DNA of 64,000 bases, from NCBI RefSeq assembly GCF_014284235.1, contig NZ_JACOGD010000008.1, forward strand, positions 186,001-250,000, in the 5' to 3' direction. Positions 46,972-57,096 of the stretch are shown here, piece after piece. Below the pieces are notes generated by a model, which did no database searches, was not told the DNA's origin, and was given only the letters and a program-made list of their open reading frames with translations. Position numbers and translations under genes: made by a program. This DNA is from Cognatundibacterium curvum. GTDB lineage: Bacteria > Pseudomonadota > Gammaproteobacteria > Burkholderiales > Burkholderiaceae_D. The first letter of the stretch is position 1. Each line of letters begins with the position of its first letter.

Positions 46972-47231
46972 TTAGATCAACTTCAATTTAGAGACAACTA
47001 TTTTTTATACATGCGGTTTGAATATTTCACTAGAAAGTCTAGTTTTTTCATTGAGGCTAAACTGTATTTTTTCAACACAAATTAGTCCCATACTATTTTG
47101 CACTGAATTATTCATATCTCGAGGGTACACTTAAAAATAATTATCTTTTTCGACAGAAATTATATCTATTTGTTACACTCACGTAGTGAAAAAAGTTACC
47201 CCCTCGTCGCGTATGACAAAGGAACCTAATT
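46972..47231. other. AT-rich leader of the ParB-ATPase module
   Basis: About 260 bases of very AT-rich sequence, unlike the neighbouring genes. It marks the left edge of the island. No tRNA, integrase or clear direct repeat was seen. Confidence 0.5.
47150..47179 (+). promoter_or_regulatory. candidate promoter of the ParB-ATPase module
   Basis: TCGACA (47150-47155), an 18-base spacer and TACACT (47174-47179), about 52 bases before the ATG. Matches to the sigma-70 consensus are 5 of 6 and 4 of 6. Confidence 0.35.
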
Positions 47232-49427
47232 ATGAATGACCAGAACCATCCTGAACAGGATTCCATCGAGGCGAGGGCAACAGCCAACCAACGCCGAGTC
47301 AGCCTTCGCAATCTATTTTTAGACCCAAACAACTTTCGAATCATCCATGAGCCGGATCAAAAGCAAGTATCGGACAATGAAGTAAAAAACCGCGATGTTA
47401 TGCACCGAACGTTGAGACTCGTATGTGGAGATAAAAATCAGGGTATTCAGGATCTAATCGATAGTTTTAAAACAAACGGCTATCTACGTGTTGATCAGAT
47501 CCTTGTGAGGGAGTTAGAGGGAGGCAATGGATATGTTGTCGTTGAGGGCAACCGTCGCATCGCTGCTCTCAAGCACTTACAAAATGAATATGAATCCAAG
47601 GGTATCGACTTAGGAAAACTTAACCCAGAAATATTTAGTCAGGTTCCCGTTGTACTTTATGTTGACGCTGACGAAGTTCATCACCTCACACTGATGGCAC
47701 TTAAACATATTAGTGGTAATAAAAAATGGGGTGAGTGGAATCAGGCTCAACTTTTAGAGCAACTACATATGATTCACGGCCTTGATGAGGAGGAAATTTG
47801 CAAACGAATCGGCATTAGTAAGGTTGAACTGCGGCGTAGCCTAAGAGCACTCGCTTTAGTAACCGAGTATAAAAAATCTGACTATGGAGATCAATTCAAT
47901 GAATCGATATTCCCAATTTTTCGTCATGCGGTTCGTAGTGCTGCGCTTAAAAATTGGCTAGATTGGGAAGATAAAAGCAGACAAATCAACAATAGTATAA
48001 ATCGTGACTTCTTCTTTTCGCTGCTCTCTCGGGAACCGATGGATGAACAAGACGATGACGGTTCCGTGGGCTTCGGTGGTCAATTTAAAGAGCCTGTAAT
48101 CACACGCCGAGACGACATTGATATATTTGCTAAAGTGATTGCTGATCAAAGAGCCCTAGAATATCTAAAAAAGAGCAGGGATCTAAATGGCGCTTACAGG
48201 AGTAGTGATATTGTTTTCAGTGAACGGCAAGAAGCTGCAGTTCGCTCAGTCACTGCCGAAGTGGATACTCTAGCTCAGTTGGCGATTAGTCCTCAGAACG
48301 TACCGGGACTAGAAAGTGTTCGTGGGAAGCTACAATCAATTATTGAACGTGCCCGTACTTCTGGTCTCGTTGGTGTTGAACAAAAAGCGGTTTTCCGAGA
48401 TCGTGTCGATGCTCATTTCAGCGAAATTCACGTTCAACGCTATCGAGGGTTAGCTGGCCTTGAGATGAAAAAACTTTCCAGAATTAATATTATCGCTGGA
48501 ATTAACAACTCTGGTAAGACTTCGCTACTAGAAGCTATATATCTACTTGCACGCCAGAACGATCTTGACGGCTTGATAGAGGTTATGAGACGGCGAGGTA
48601 AAGTCGCGACAGACCAACTAGATCCAGAATGGATGTTGGAGCAACTCGGCGATGACTCGTTGAGTATCGACGGTATGTTTGATCAACTTCCTGCAGCAGT
48701 CAATATCGAACATCGAATAGAAGAGGACTCCTCTATTGATCGTACTAGATATCTTGGATCCATTGATATTAATTCAAATTTTGGCACAACTACCCTCCAC
48801 TCGATAAACCGAATTTATAAGGGACAGGATAGAGAAACCCACGCTGACAGTCTGCGATTGTTGTGCCCGGTTATATTCAGTAGTCCATTCTTTTTCAACG
48901 AACCTCATCGTTACACAAGTTTTTATCATAAAAGCGTTCAATCGAAAGCACTGCCTGACATTTTCAAATTTTTACAGGAAAACCTAGTGCCAACACTTGA
49001 AGATATCCGCCTAACAGATGAGCGACAACGATTTGTTGTAATCGACCGAAGGTTCAGCTCAGGAGTCGATCTCTCGTGCTATGGAGAGGGGCTGCAGAGA
49101 ATGTTCTTACTCTCATTGCTGTTTGCATCAGCCCAACATGGGATCATGCTCATTGATGAGTTTGAGAATGCACTTCACTACCATTTGATAGAACCTTTCT
49201 CGCGCTTTATATATGATCTTGCAAAAAAATTTAATGTACAAGTATTTCTCACTAGTCATAGTAAGGAATGCATCGATACATTCATCAACGCGATCCCTGA
49301 ATCTGACGATCTCTCATGCCACGCAATTGTGAACACTAACGACGGTATCAGAACACGTGATTTCTCAGGATCTGCGTTTAAAAAATTACTAGAAGCAGGT
49401 GATGTAGATTTGCGGGGGGCTCAATAA
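47232..49427 (+). CDS. ParB-domain / ABC ATPase fusion protein (candidate defence sensor)
   Basis: A 731-residue protein of unusual make-up. Residues about 20-160 look like a ParB N-terminal (ParB/Srx) domain with box VVVEGNRRIAALKHL (102-116), the GxRRxxA-type nucleotide motif. Residues 184-210 form a ParB/KorB-like helix-turn-helix (LDEEEICKRIGISKVELRRS). After a linker comes an OLD/PARIS-type ABC ATPase: Walker A GINNSGKT (423-430), signature-like LSCYGEGLQ (614-622), Walker B IMLIDEFENALH (638-649) and H-switch TSHS (674-677). The ribosome-binding site is AAAGGAA. Codon use and base composition differ from the flanks, pointing to transfer. The TAA overlaps the next ATG by one base. I infer a sensor ATPase that controls the TOPRIM partner. 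Confidence 0.85.
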   Translation: MNDQNHPEQDSIEARATANQRRVSLRNLFLDPNNFRIIHEPDQKQVSDNEVKNRDVMHRTLRLVCGDKNQGIQDLIDSFKTNGYLRVDQILVRELEGGNGYVVVEGNRRIAALKHLQNEYESKGIDLGKLNPEIFSQVPVVLYVDADEVHHLTLMALKHISGNKKWGEWNQAQLLEQLHMIHGLDEEEICKRIGISKVELRRSLRALALVTEYKKSDYGDQFNESIFPIFRHAVRSAALKNWLDWEDKSRQINNSINRDFFFSLLSREPMDEQDDDGSVGFGGQFKEPVITRRDDIDIFAKVIADQRALEYLKKSRDLNGAYRSSDIVFSERQEAAVRSVTAEVDTLAQLAISPQNVPGLESVRGKLQSIIERARTSGLVGVEQKAVFRDRVDAHFSEIHVQRYRGLAGLEMKKLSRINIIAGINNSGKTSLLEAIYLLARQNDLDGLIEVMRRRGKVATDQLDPEWMLEQLGDDSLSIDGMFDQLPAAVNIEHRIEEDSSIDRTRYLGSIDINSNFGTTTLHSINRIYKGQDRETHADSLRLLCPVIFSSPFFFNEPHRYTSFYHKSVQSKALPDIFKFLQENLVPTLEDIRLTDERQRFVVIDRRFSSGVDLSCYGEGLQRMFLLSLLFASAQHGIMLIDEFENALHYHLIEPFSRFIYDLAKKFNVQVFLTSHSKECIDTFINAIPESDDLSCHAIVNTNDGIRTRDFSGSAFKKLLEAGDVDLRGAQ

Positions 49428-50308
49428 TGACTAGCTGGTCTAACGTACACCTAATGTTTTGTGAGGGTGCGCATGATGCAGCAGCCATAAAATTGCTGCT
49501 AAGAAAATCTCTTGGTTTCAGCCAAGAATCATTGAAAGTCTCGGATTTCCCCTATCCAGTTTCCAACGTAATTAAACAGAGTTTTAAAACACGAGCATCT
49601 GAAGACTTGCGTCTAGATTTGGCTAAAAAATTTTTCCTTCCTGATTTCGTAGTTTCCAGAGACAGTGTACTAGTTATGATTTTCAACTATGGTGGTTCGA
49701 ATCGATCCCAACATATGACCCCATTTTTGGAGAATGTATTTACATTACTCAATGCGCCTGAATTTTCAACTTCTGCCAATTCTAATGTTGAAGTGAGGTT
49801 TTCTTACACAGTCTTCGCAGACGCTGATGACATTGGAATTGTTCGGGCGCGAGAAAGAATTAGCTCAGAATTTGGTCAAATCAATAGCAGCCCTTGGCTT
49901 ACTAGAACATGGACTGCAATTGAAAATACAAAAGCAGTTATGCAGCCGAGTGTTTTTGGCCCAGTCGCAGCCTATATCTGGAGTAAGTGGGCTGAGGACA
50001 ACGGAACGCTTGAAGACTGTCTATTGGAATGCTTTGTAGGACGCGACAGATTTGATACTACGCTAGAGTTTATTGATTCTCGATTTAACTGGACTCCAGG
50101 TGAGGATGCTACATCCGATGAAATATGCGCAACCGCCTCAAAAAGACTTAAGGCTGCATTCTGTGTTGAAGGTCAATACAAAAAACCTGGCGGTAGTCTT
50201 AGCGTAATTTTGGATCAGGGAGAATTACTAAACCTCGACTCTTTTGGTAGGTCCAATGCAATTCAAGATTGCTTGAGATTTTTGAATACATGGCTTGTAG
50301 TGACTTAG
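49427..50308 (+). CDS. TOPRIM-like (DUF3226/DUF4435-like) partner protein
   Basis: A 293-residue protein with a TOPRIM-like acidic pattern: VHLMFCEGAHDAAAI with Glu13 at the end of the first strand, and YTVFADADDIGIV with Asp132 and Asp134 about 120 residues later. This is the E...DxD arrangement of the TOPRIM nuclease partners in OLD-related and PARIS systems (DUF3226 and DUF4435 families). No signal peptide or membrane segment is present. The ATG shares a base with the stop of the ATPase gene (TAATG), so the two are translated together. I infer a nuclease or toxic effector released or activated by the ATPase. The family assignment rests on short motifs and needs a profile search. Confidence 0.7.
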   Translation: MTSWSNVHLMFCEGAHDAAAIKLLLRKSLGFSQESLKVSDFPYPVSNVIKQSFKTRASEDLRLDLAKKFFLPDFVVSRDSVLVMIFNYGGSNRSQHMTPFLENVFTLLNAPEFSTSANSNVEVRFSYTVFADADDIGIVRARERISSEFGQINSSPWLTRTWTAIENTKAVMQPSVFGPVAAYIWSKWAEDNGTLEDCLLECFVGRDRFDTTLEFIDSRFNWTPGEDATSDEICATASKRLKAAFCVEGQYKKPGGSLSVILDQGELLNLDSFGRSNAIQDCLRFLNTWLVVT

Positions 50309-50443
50309 AGTTAGCGCCAACTCATCAATTATTTGATTGGATGTAAATTCCAGCGCTCACTACGCTCTTTTTAATCTCAAATCAATGAGGCAAAACCATA
50401 TAGCCATGAAATAACCTTTAATAAACAGATACTACAGCCGTGC
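50309..50443. other. right edge of the AT-rich module
   Basis: About 135 AT-rich bases between the module and the lpxL-type gene. It contains an imperfect inverted repeat (ATCAATTATTTGAT at about 50325) but no clear terminator and no copy of the left-edge sequence. Confidence 0.4.
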
Positions 50444-51310
50444 TCAATACACGCCAGGCTCACCCTCAGGACGGGTCTTGAAACGTTTGTGTGCCCAGAA
50501 GTATTCGGAGGGGGCTTTCAATACTTCCTGTTCGATGAACGCATTCATTTCGCGGGTGGCGGATGCCAGATCACCGGATGGATAATTTTCCCAAGGGCGA
50601 TGGAAAGTGACTTTCCAGCCCTGATAATCAGGCAGCATAGTGGCGATCACAGGCACAACTTTGGCGTTAGTGGACGCAGCTAAACGCGGCAGTGCAGTCA
50701 GGGTTGCGGCGGGGATACCGAAGAAGGGGATGAAGTCAGCATTCTTCACGCCGAAATCCATATCCGGCAACATAAAGTAAGGCAGGCCTTCATTGCTCAT
50801 AGCACGGATAATCGGCTTGACGCCTTCAGCGCGCGAAAACAGCTTGACCGGACGGAAGCGCGAGCGGCCTTTGCGCAAAGCCTGATCAAATACTTTATTG
50901 CGCTGCTCGGTATAAATCGAACACAGTGAAGACTCCAGCATCACAGCGACACCAGCCACATCCAGACACACAAAATGCGGGCACATGAGTATGGTCGGGC
51001 CGGACTGTATCACGTCCAGCGGCACTGCTGGCTCAACCTGAATCAGGCGCTTCAGACGGGCTTCAGAAGCCCACCACAAAATGCCGCGTTCGAACACGCT
51101 GCGTGCATACATTTGAAAATGCTGCTTCGCGATCTGATGACGTTCCTGCTCGCTTAAGTGCGGCAGACATAAGCGTAAATTGGTCAGCGCGATATGGCGC
51201 CGTTTGCGCAGCAATCCAAACAGTAAACTGCCGACAGCTTCCCCTAATCTTCCTAAAACCGGCAGCGGCAACCAGTGCAACAACCACATCAGCACCAGCA
51301 CGGCTCTCAT
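50444..51310 (-). CDS. LpxL-family lipid A acyltransferase (HxxxxD form)
   Basis: A 288-residue HtrB/LpxL-family late acyltransferase, inner-membrane anchored by a hydrophobic N-terminus (about 1-35), adding an acyl chain to Kdo-lipid A. The catalytic motif is CPHFVCLD (H-x4-D) near residues 110-117, and FYTEQ/ YTEQRNK and FGIPAATLTALPRLA follow. It starts in an ATGA overlap with the end of the upstream acyltransferase gene, so they form a pair. It may be LpxL or LpxM; chain specificity is not readable. Confidence 0.92.
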   Translation of the reverse strand: MRAVLVLMWLLHWLPLPVLGRLGEAVGSLLFGLLRKRRHIALTNLRLCLPHLSEQERHQIAKQHFQMYARSVFERGILWWASEARLKRLIQVEPAVPLDVIQSGPTILMCPHFVCLDVAGVAVMLESSLCSIYTEQRNKVFDQALRKGRSRFRPVKLFSRAEGVKPIIRAMSNEGLPYFMLPDMDFGVKNADFIPFFGIPAATLTALPRLAASTNAKVVPVIATMLPDYQGWKVTFHRPWENYPSGDLASATREMNAFIEQEVLKAPSEYFWAHKRFKTRPEGEPGVY

Positions 51311-52164
51311 GCAGACTCCTGTTTATCTGCATCCGGTGCGGCCACGCCATCGGGCTGTTTGTAGCGGTTGTAACTCCAGAAGTACTGCGCCGGCGAACGT
51401 GCAATCAGTTTTTCCATGGCGCGGTTAATCGCTGCTGCCTGCGCTGCGGTATCGCCATCCAGATTTTCTTCAAACGGGACAAAACGCACGATATAGCCTT
51501 TACCGGCTGGCAGCCGTTCGGCATAGGTCAGGATAATCGGCGCGCCATTCATGCTGTGCAGTTTGGCTGACAGGGTCATGGTGTAAGCCGGCTTACCGAA
51601 AAAGCGTGCCCACACGCCCTCTCCTTCCTGTGGCACCTGATCCGGCAGCAGGCCTATCGCTTCGCCTTTTTTGAGCGCTTTGGCCATGATGCGCACGCCG
51701 GACAAATTGGCCGGAGCGAGTAGCAGATTGTCACGTGCCCGCGCATCCTCGATCAGCGGCTTCAGCGCTGCTTTACGCGGTGGCCGGTACATCACGGTCA
51801 GACGGGTACGCTCTGCAATCATTTGCGCCACGATTTCAAAACAGCCCAGATGCGGCGTTAAAAAAATCACGCCTTTTTTTGCATCCAGCGCCTGCTGCAC
51901 CAGTTCCCAGTTTTCCAGCGTGGCGGTTTTCAGCACCCGCTCAGGACGCGCGCACCAGATAAAAGGTAGTTCAGCGATGTTCTTACCGGCTTCGCGCACC
52001 GCATGCCAGCGTTGATCAGAAAAACCGGCCCGCTGCAGGTTTTCCTGCAGGCGGCGGCGATAAGAACCAGACAGTAAATACACCAGACAGCCAAGCAAGG
52101 CGCCGCCTGCATGCAGTATAGGTAAAGGGAAACGGGAGAGAAATCGGAATAAATGGACAAGCAT
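51307..52164 (-). CDS. LpxL-family lipid A acyltransferase (HxxxxE form)
   Basis: A 285-residue second member of the family with the motif TPHLGCFE (H-x4-E). An N-terminal hydrophobic stretch (FPLPILHAGGALLGCLVYLL) anchors it. VMYRPPRKAALKPLIE and LLPDQVPQEGEGVWARFFG are typical. The ATG at 52164 is preferred over a TTG at 52176. It is divergent from metK and coupled to the next acyltransferase by ATGA. Two adjacent genes with different acid residues suggest separate acyl positions on lipid A. Confidence 0.92.
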   Translation of the reverse strand: MLVHLFRFLSRFPLPILHAGGALLGCLVYLLSGSYRRRLQENLQRAGFSDQRWHAVREAGKNIAELPFIWCARPERVLKTATLENWELVQQALDAKKGVIFLTPHLGCFEIVAQMIAERTRLTVMYRPPRKAALKPLIEDARARDNLLLAPANLSGVRIMAKALKKGEAIGLLPDQVPQEGEGVWARFFGKPAYTMTLSAKLHSMNGAPIILTYAERLPAGKGYIVRFVPFEENLDGDTAAQAAAINRAMEKLIARSPAQYFWSYNRYKQPDGVAAPDADKQESA

Positions 52165-52273
52165 GACGCCGCGCAAGAATCAATGAAAAATGGAGGGGTA
52201 TTCGACATAGATGCGCCGAAAGGCGTAAAATATCATACATTGGCTGGCTGATGGACGATCCTCAGCAAGCTGA

Positions 52274-52360
52274 CCGCCGAGTTAACAGACAACTTGCGAG
52301 GCGGTATACAAGTTCCGCTAAAGCGTCGCAGGTTCTATTTTCGACTGCGGCACATTTTTT
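52274..52360 (+). promoter_or_regulatory. structured leader of metK
   Basis: Two hairpins precede metK. First: CCGCC and AGTT (52274-52283) pair with AACT (52291-52294) and GGCGG (52300-52304). Second: CGCAG (52327-52331) with CTGCG (52345-52349), followed by CGGCACATTTTTT. It does not match the SAM-I, SAM-II or SAH riboswitch patterns that I know. Regulation in cis is possible but unproven. Confidence 0.35.
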
Positions 52361-52385
52361 CGGTCAATTTTTATAGGAGCCTGCG

Positions 52386-53567
52386 ATGGCGAATGACTTC
52401 CTTTTTACCTCTGAATCCGTGTCCGAAGGACATCCGGACAAGGTTGCAGATCAGATTTCCGATGCGATTCTGGATGCAATCCTCGAACAAGACCCTTACT
52501 CCCGCGTTGCAGCTGAAACCCTGACCAATACCGGTCTGGTGGTGCTGGCCGGTGAGATCACGACGCAAGCCAATGTGGATTACATCCAGGTGGCACGCGA
52601 TACCATCAAGCGCATAGGCTACGACAATACAGAATACGGTATTGATCACAAAGGCTGCGCGGTGCTGGTCGCGTATGACAAACAATCAAATGACATCGCG
52701 CAGGGCGTGGATCGCGCCAGCGATGACTACCTGAACATCGGCGCCGGTGATCAGGGTCTGATGTTTGGTTACGCTTGCGATGAAACACCGGAGCTGATGC
52801 CAGCGCCGATTTACTATGCACACCGTCTGGTTGAGCGTCAGGCACAATTGCGTAAAGATGGCCGCCTGCCTTTCCTGCGTCCGGATGCGAAATCCCAGGT
52901 CACCATGCGCTATGTCGATGGCAAGCCACACAGCATAGATACCGTCGTGCTGTCAACACAGCATAGCCCGGACCAAAGCGAAACATCCACCAAGATGAAG
53001 CAATCCTTCATCGATGCGGTGATCGAGGAAATCATTAAACCTGTGCTGCCTAAAGAATGGCTGCAGGATACCAAGTACCTGATTAATCCTACCGGTCGCT
53101 TTGTGATCGGCGGTCCGCAAGGCGATTGCGGTCTGACTGGCCGTAAAATCATCGTCGATACTTACGGCGGTGCCTGCCCGCATGGCGGCGGCGCATTCTC
53201 CGGTAAAGATCCGACGAAAGTGGATCGTTCCGCTGCGTATGCTGCACGTTATGTGGCAAAGAATATCGTGGCAGCGGGTCTGGCGCGTCAATGCCAGATT
53301 CAGGTGGCGTATGCGATTGGCGTGGCACGTCCTATGAATGTCACGGTCTATACCGAAGGTACCGGCGTGATCCCGGATGATCAGATCGCAGCATTGGTCA
53401 ATGAACATTTTGACCTGCGCCCGAAAGGCATTATCCAGATGCTGGATCTGTTACGTCCGATTTACTCCAAGACTGCGGCCTACGGCCATTTTGGCCGCGA
53501 AGAGCCGGAATTCAGCTGGGAACGTACCGACAAAGCCGCTATCCTGCGCGCCGCAGCCGGTCTGTAA
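52386..53567 (+). CDS. metK: S-adenosylmethionine synthase
   Basis: A 393-residue enzyme that makes S-adenosylmethionine from methionine and ATP. Seen: [14 protein letters not shown] (methionine/ATP loop), [12 protein letters not shown], the [19 protein letters not shown] signature and [11 protein letters not shown] at the end. AGGAG stands before ATG. Length is standard. It is divergent from the acyltransferase pair, with a structured leader. Confidence 0.98.
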   Translation: MANDFLFTSESVSEGHPDKVADQISDAILDAILEQDPYSRVAAETLTNTGLVVLAGEITTQANVDYIQVARDTIKRIGYDNTEYGIDHKGCAVLVAYDKQSNDIAQGVDRASDDYLNIGAGDQGLMFGYACDETPELMPAPIYYAHRLVERQAQLRKDGRLPFLRPDAKSQVTMRYVDGKPHSIDTVVLSTQHSPDQSETSTKMKQSFIDAVIEEIIKPVLPKEWLQDTKYLINPTGRFVIGGPQGDCGLTGRKIIVDTYGGACPHGGGAFSGKDPTKVDRSAAYAARYVAKNIVAAGLARQCQIQVAYAIGVARPMNVTVYTEGTGVIPDDQIAALVNEHFDLRPKGIIQMLDLLRPIYSKTAAYGHFGREEPEFSWERTDKAAILRAAAGL

Positions 53568-53594
53568 TTACGTCATGAAGGAGCCCGCGTCACA

Positions 53595-54536
53595 ATGCTT
53601 GTGCAGTATCGTTTGAACACAGTATCGCTGACGCGCTCCGCTTTTTGCTCATGCCTGCTGGCTGCTACAGCCATGCAGGCGGCTCTGACCACTACGCATA
53701 CCTATGCGGCGACGCCAGCAGCAAATGCCACCCCAACCAAAACAGCCAAACCGGTCACTGACTGGTGCCCGGCTTTAACTGCCAGACTTCCCAAAGTATC
53801 CGTCGCTGACTGCCGCAATGCGCAGCTCAAACCAACCGGTGTGAATTCGCTCAATGGTTTTCCGGTATTGTTCCGTGATATGCCAGCCGATGCGCGACAC
53901 CCTGGCGCGATACGTGTGCTGTTATTGGGCGGGATACATGGCGATGAACAAACCGCATCATCTATCGTCTTCAAATGGATGGAGCTGTTACAGCGTCCCG
54001 GTGCAGCGGAATTTAACTGGCGCGTCGCACCTGTCGTCAATCCGGATGGTTTGCTGGCGGCTAAGCCTAAACGCGTCAATGCGCGTGGCATTGATCTGAA
54101 CCGCAACTTCCCGACCCCGGACTGGGAAAAAGAAGCGCCTGCTTACTGGGCCCGTGTGACGCGTAAAGATCCACGCCGTTTCCCGGGTAAAAAACCGGTC
54201 TCTGAACCGGAAAGCCGCTGGGTCTATGACACCATAGAACGCTACAAACCCGATGTGATTATTTCGGTGCACGCACCTTTCGGCGTACTCGATTTTGATG
54301 GCCCGACTGATCCGCCTACCCGCTTTGGCAGGCTGGTGTATAACCGCGTCGGCATTTACCCTGGCTCACTCGGAAATTACAGCGGCATACACAAAGATAT
54401 TCCTGTAGTGACCATAGAGCTGCCACATGCTCTGACCATGCCATCAGATGCAGAAGTTCAGCGTATCTGGACCGATATGCAAAAATGGATACGCCAGCAT
54501 ATCGCTGCGCCACTCAAAACTGCTGGCAAATCCTGA
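53595..54536 (+). CDS. exported M14 zinc carboxypeptidase (MpaA-like)
   Basis: A 313-residue M14-family metallopeptidase. A hydrophobic leader (about residues 15-40) suggests export, unlike E. coli MpaA, which is cytoplasmic. The zinc motif is LLGGIHGDEQTAS (H-x2-E), with a later His in ISVHAPFG. RGIDLNRNFPT carries the substrate arginines and TIELPHAL the catalytic Glu. MpaA relatives release diaminopimelate from murein peptides, so a role in cell-wall recycling is possible. GGAG lies before the ATG. It lies 27 bases after metK, perhaps by read-through. Confidence 0.86.
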   Translation: MLVQYRLNTVSLTRSAFCSCLLAATAMQAALTTTHTYAATPAANATPTKTAKPVTDWCPALTARLPKVSVADCRNAQLKPTGVNSLNGFPVLFRDMPADARHPGAIRVLLLGGIHGDEQTASSIVFKWMELLQRPGAAEFNWRVAPVVNPDGLLAAKPKRVNARGIDLNRNFPTPDWEKEAPAYWARVTRKDPRRFPGKKPVSEPESRWVYDTIERYKPDVIISVHAPFGVLDFDGPTDPPTRFGRLVYNRVGIYPGSLGNYSGIHKDIPVVTIELPHALTMPSDAEVQRIWTDMQKWIRQHIAAPLKTAGKS

Positions 54537-56997
<2,461 letters not shown>

Positions 56998-57025
56998 TTC
57001 CTGACTCAAGTCACACTTACAATTT

Positions 57026-57055
57026 TCCCGCTCCCACCGGAGCGGGATTTTTTTC
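57026..57055 (+). terminator. rho-independent terminator after the M4 protease
   Basis: TCCCGCTCC (57026-57034) pairs with GGAGCGGGA (57039-57047), followed by a T run. Confidence 0.92.
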
Positions 57056-57096
57056 GCCCGTGTTTCAGCTACGCTCACTTTTCTATGGAGTTGATC

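Noticed and set aside
50340-50372. Terminator after the TOPRIM gene (AGCG-CTCACTA-CGCT-CTTTTT)
   Set aside because: A 4-bp stem is too weak to support a terminator call.
52177-52385. Known SAM or SAH riboswitch upstream of metK
   Set aside because: Conserved core sequences of those classes are not seen; reported only as a structured leader.
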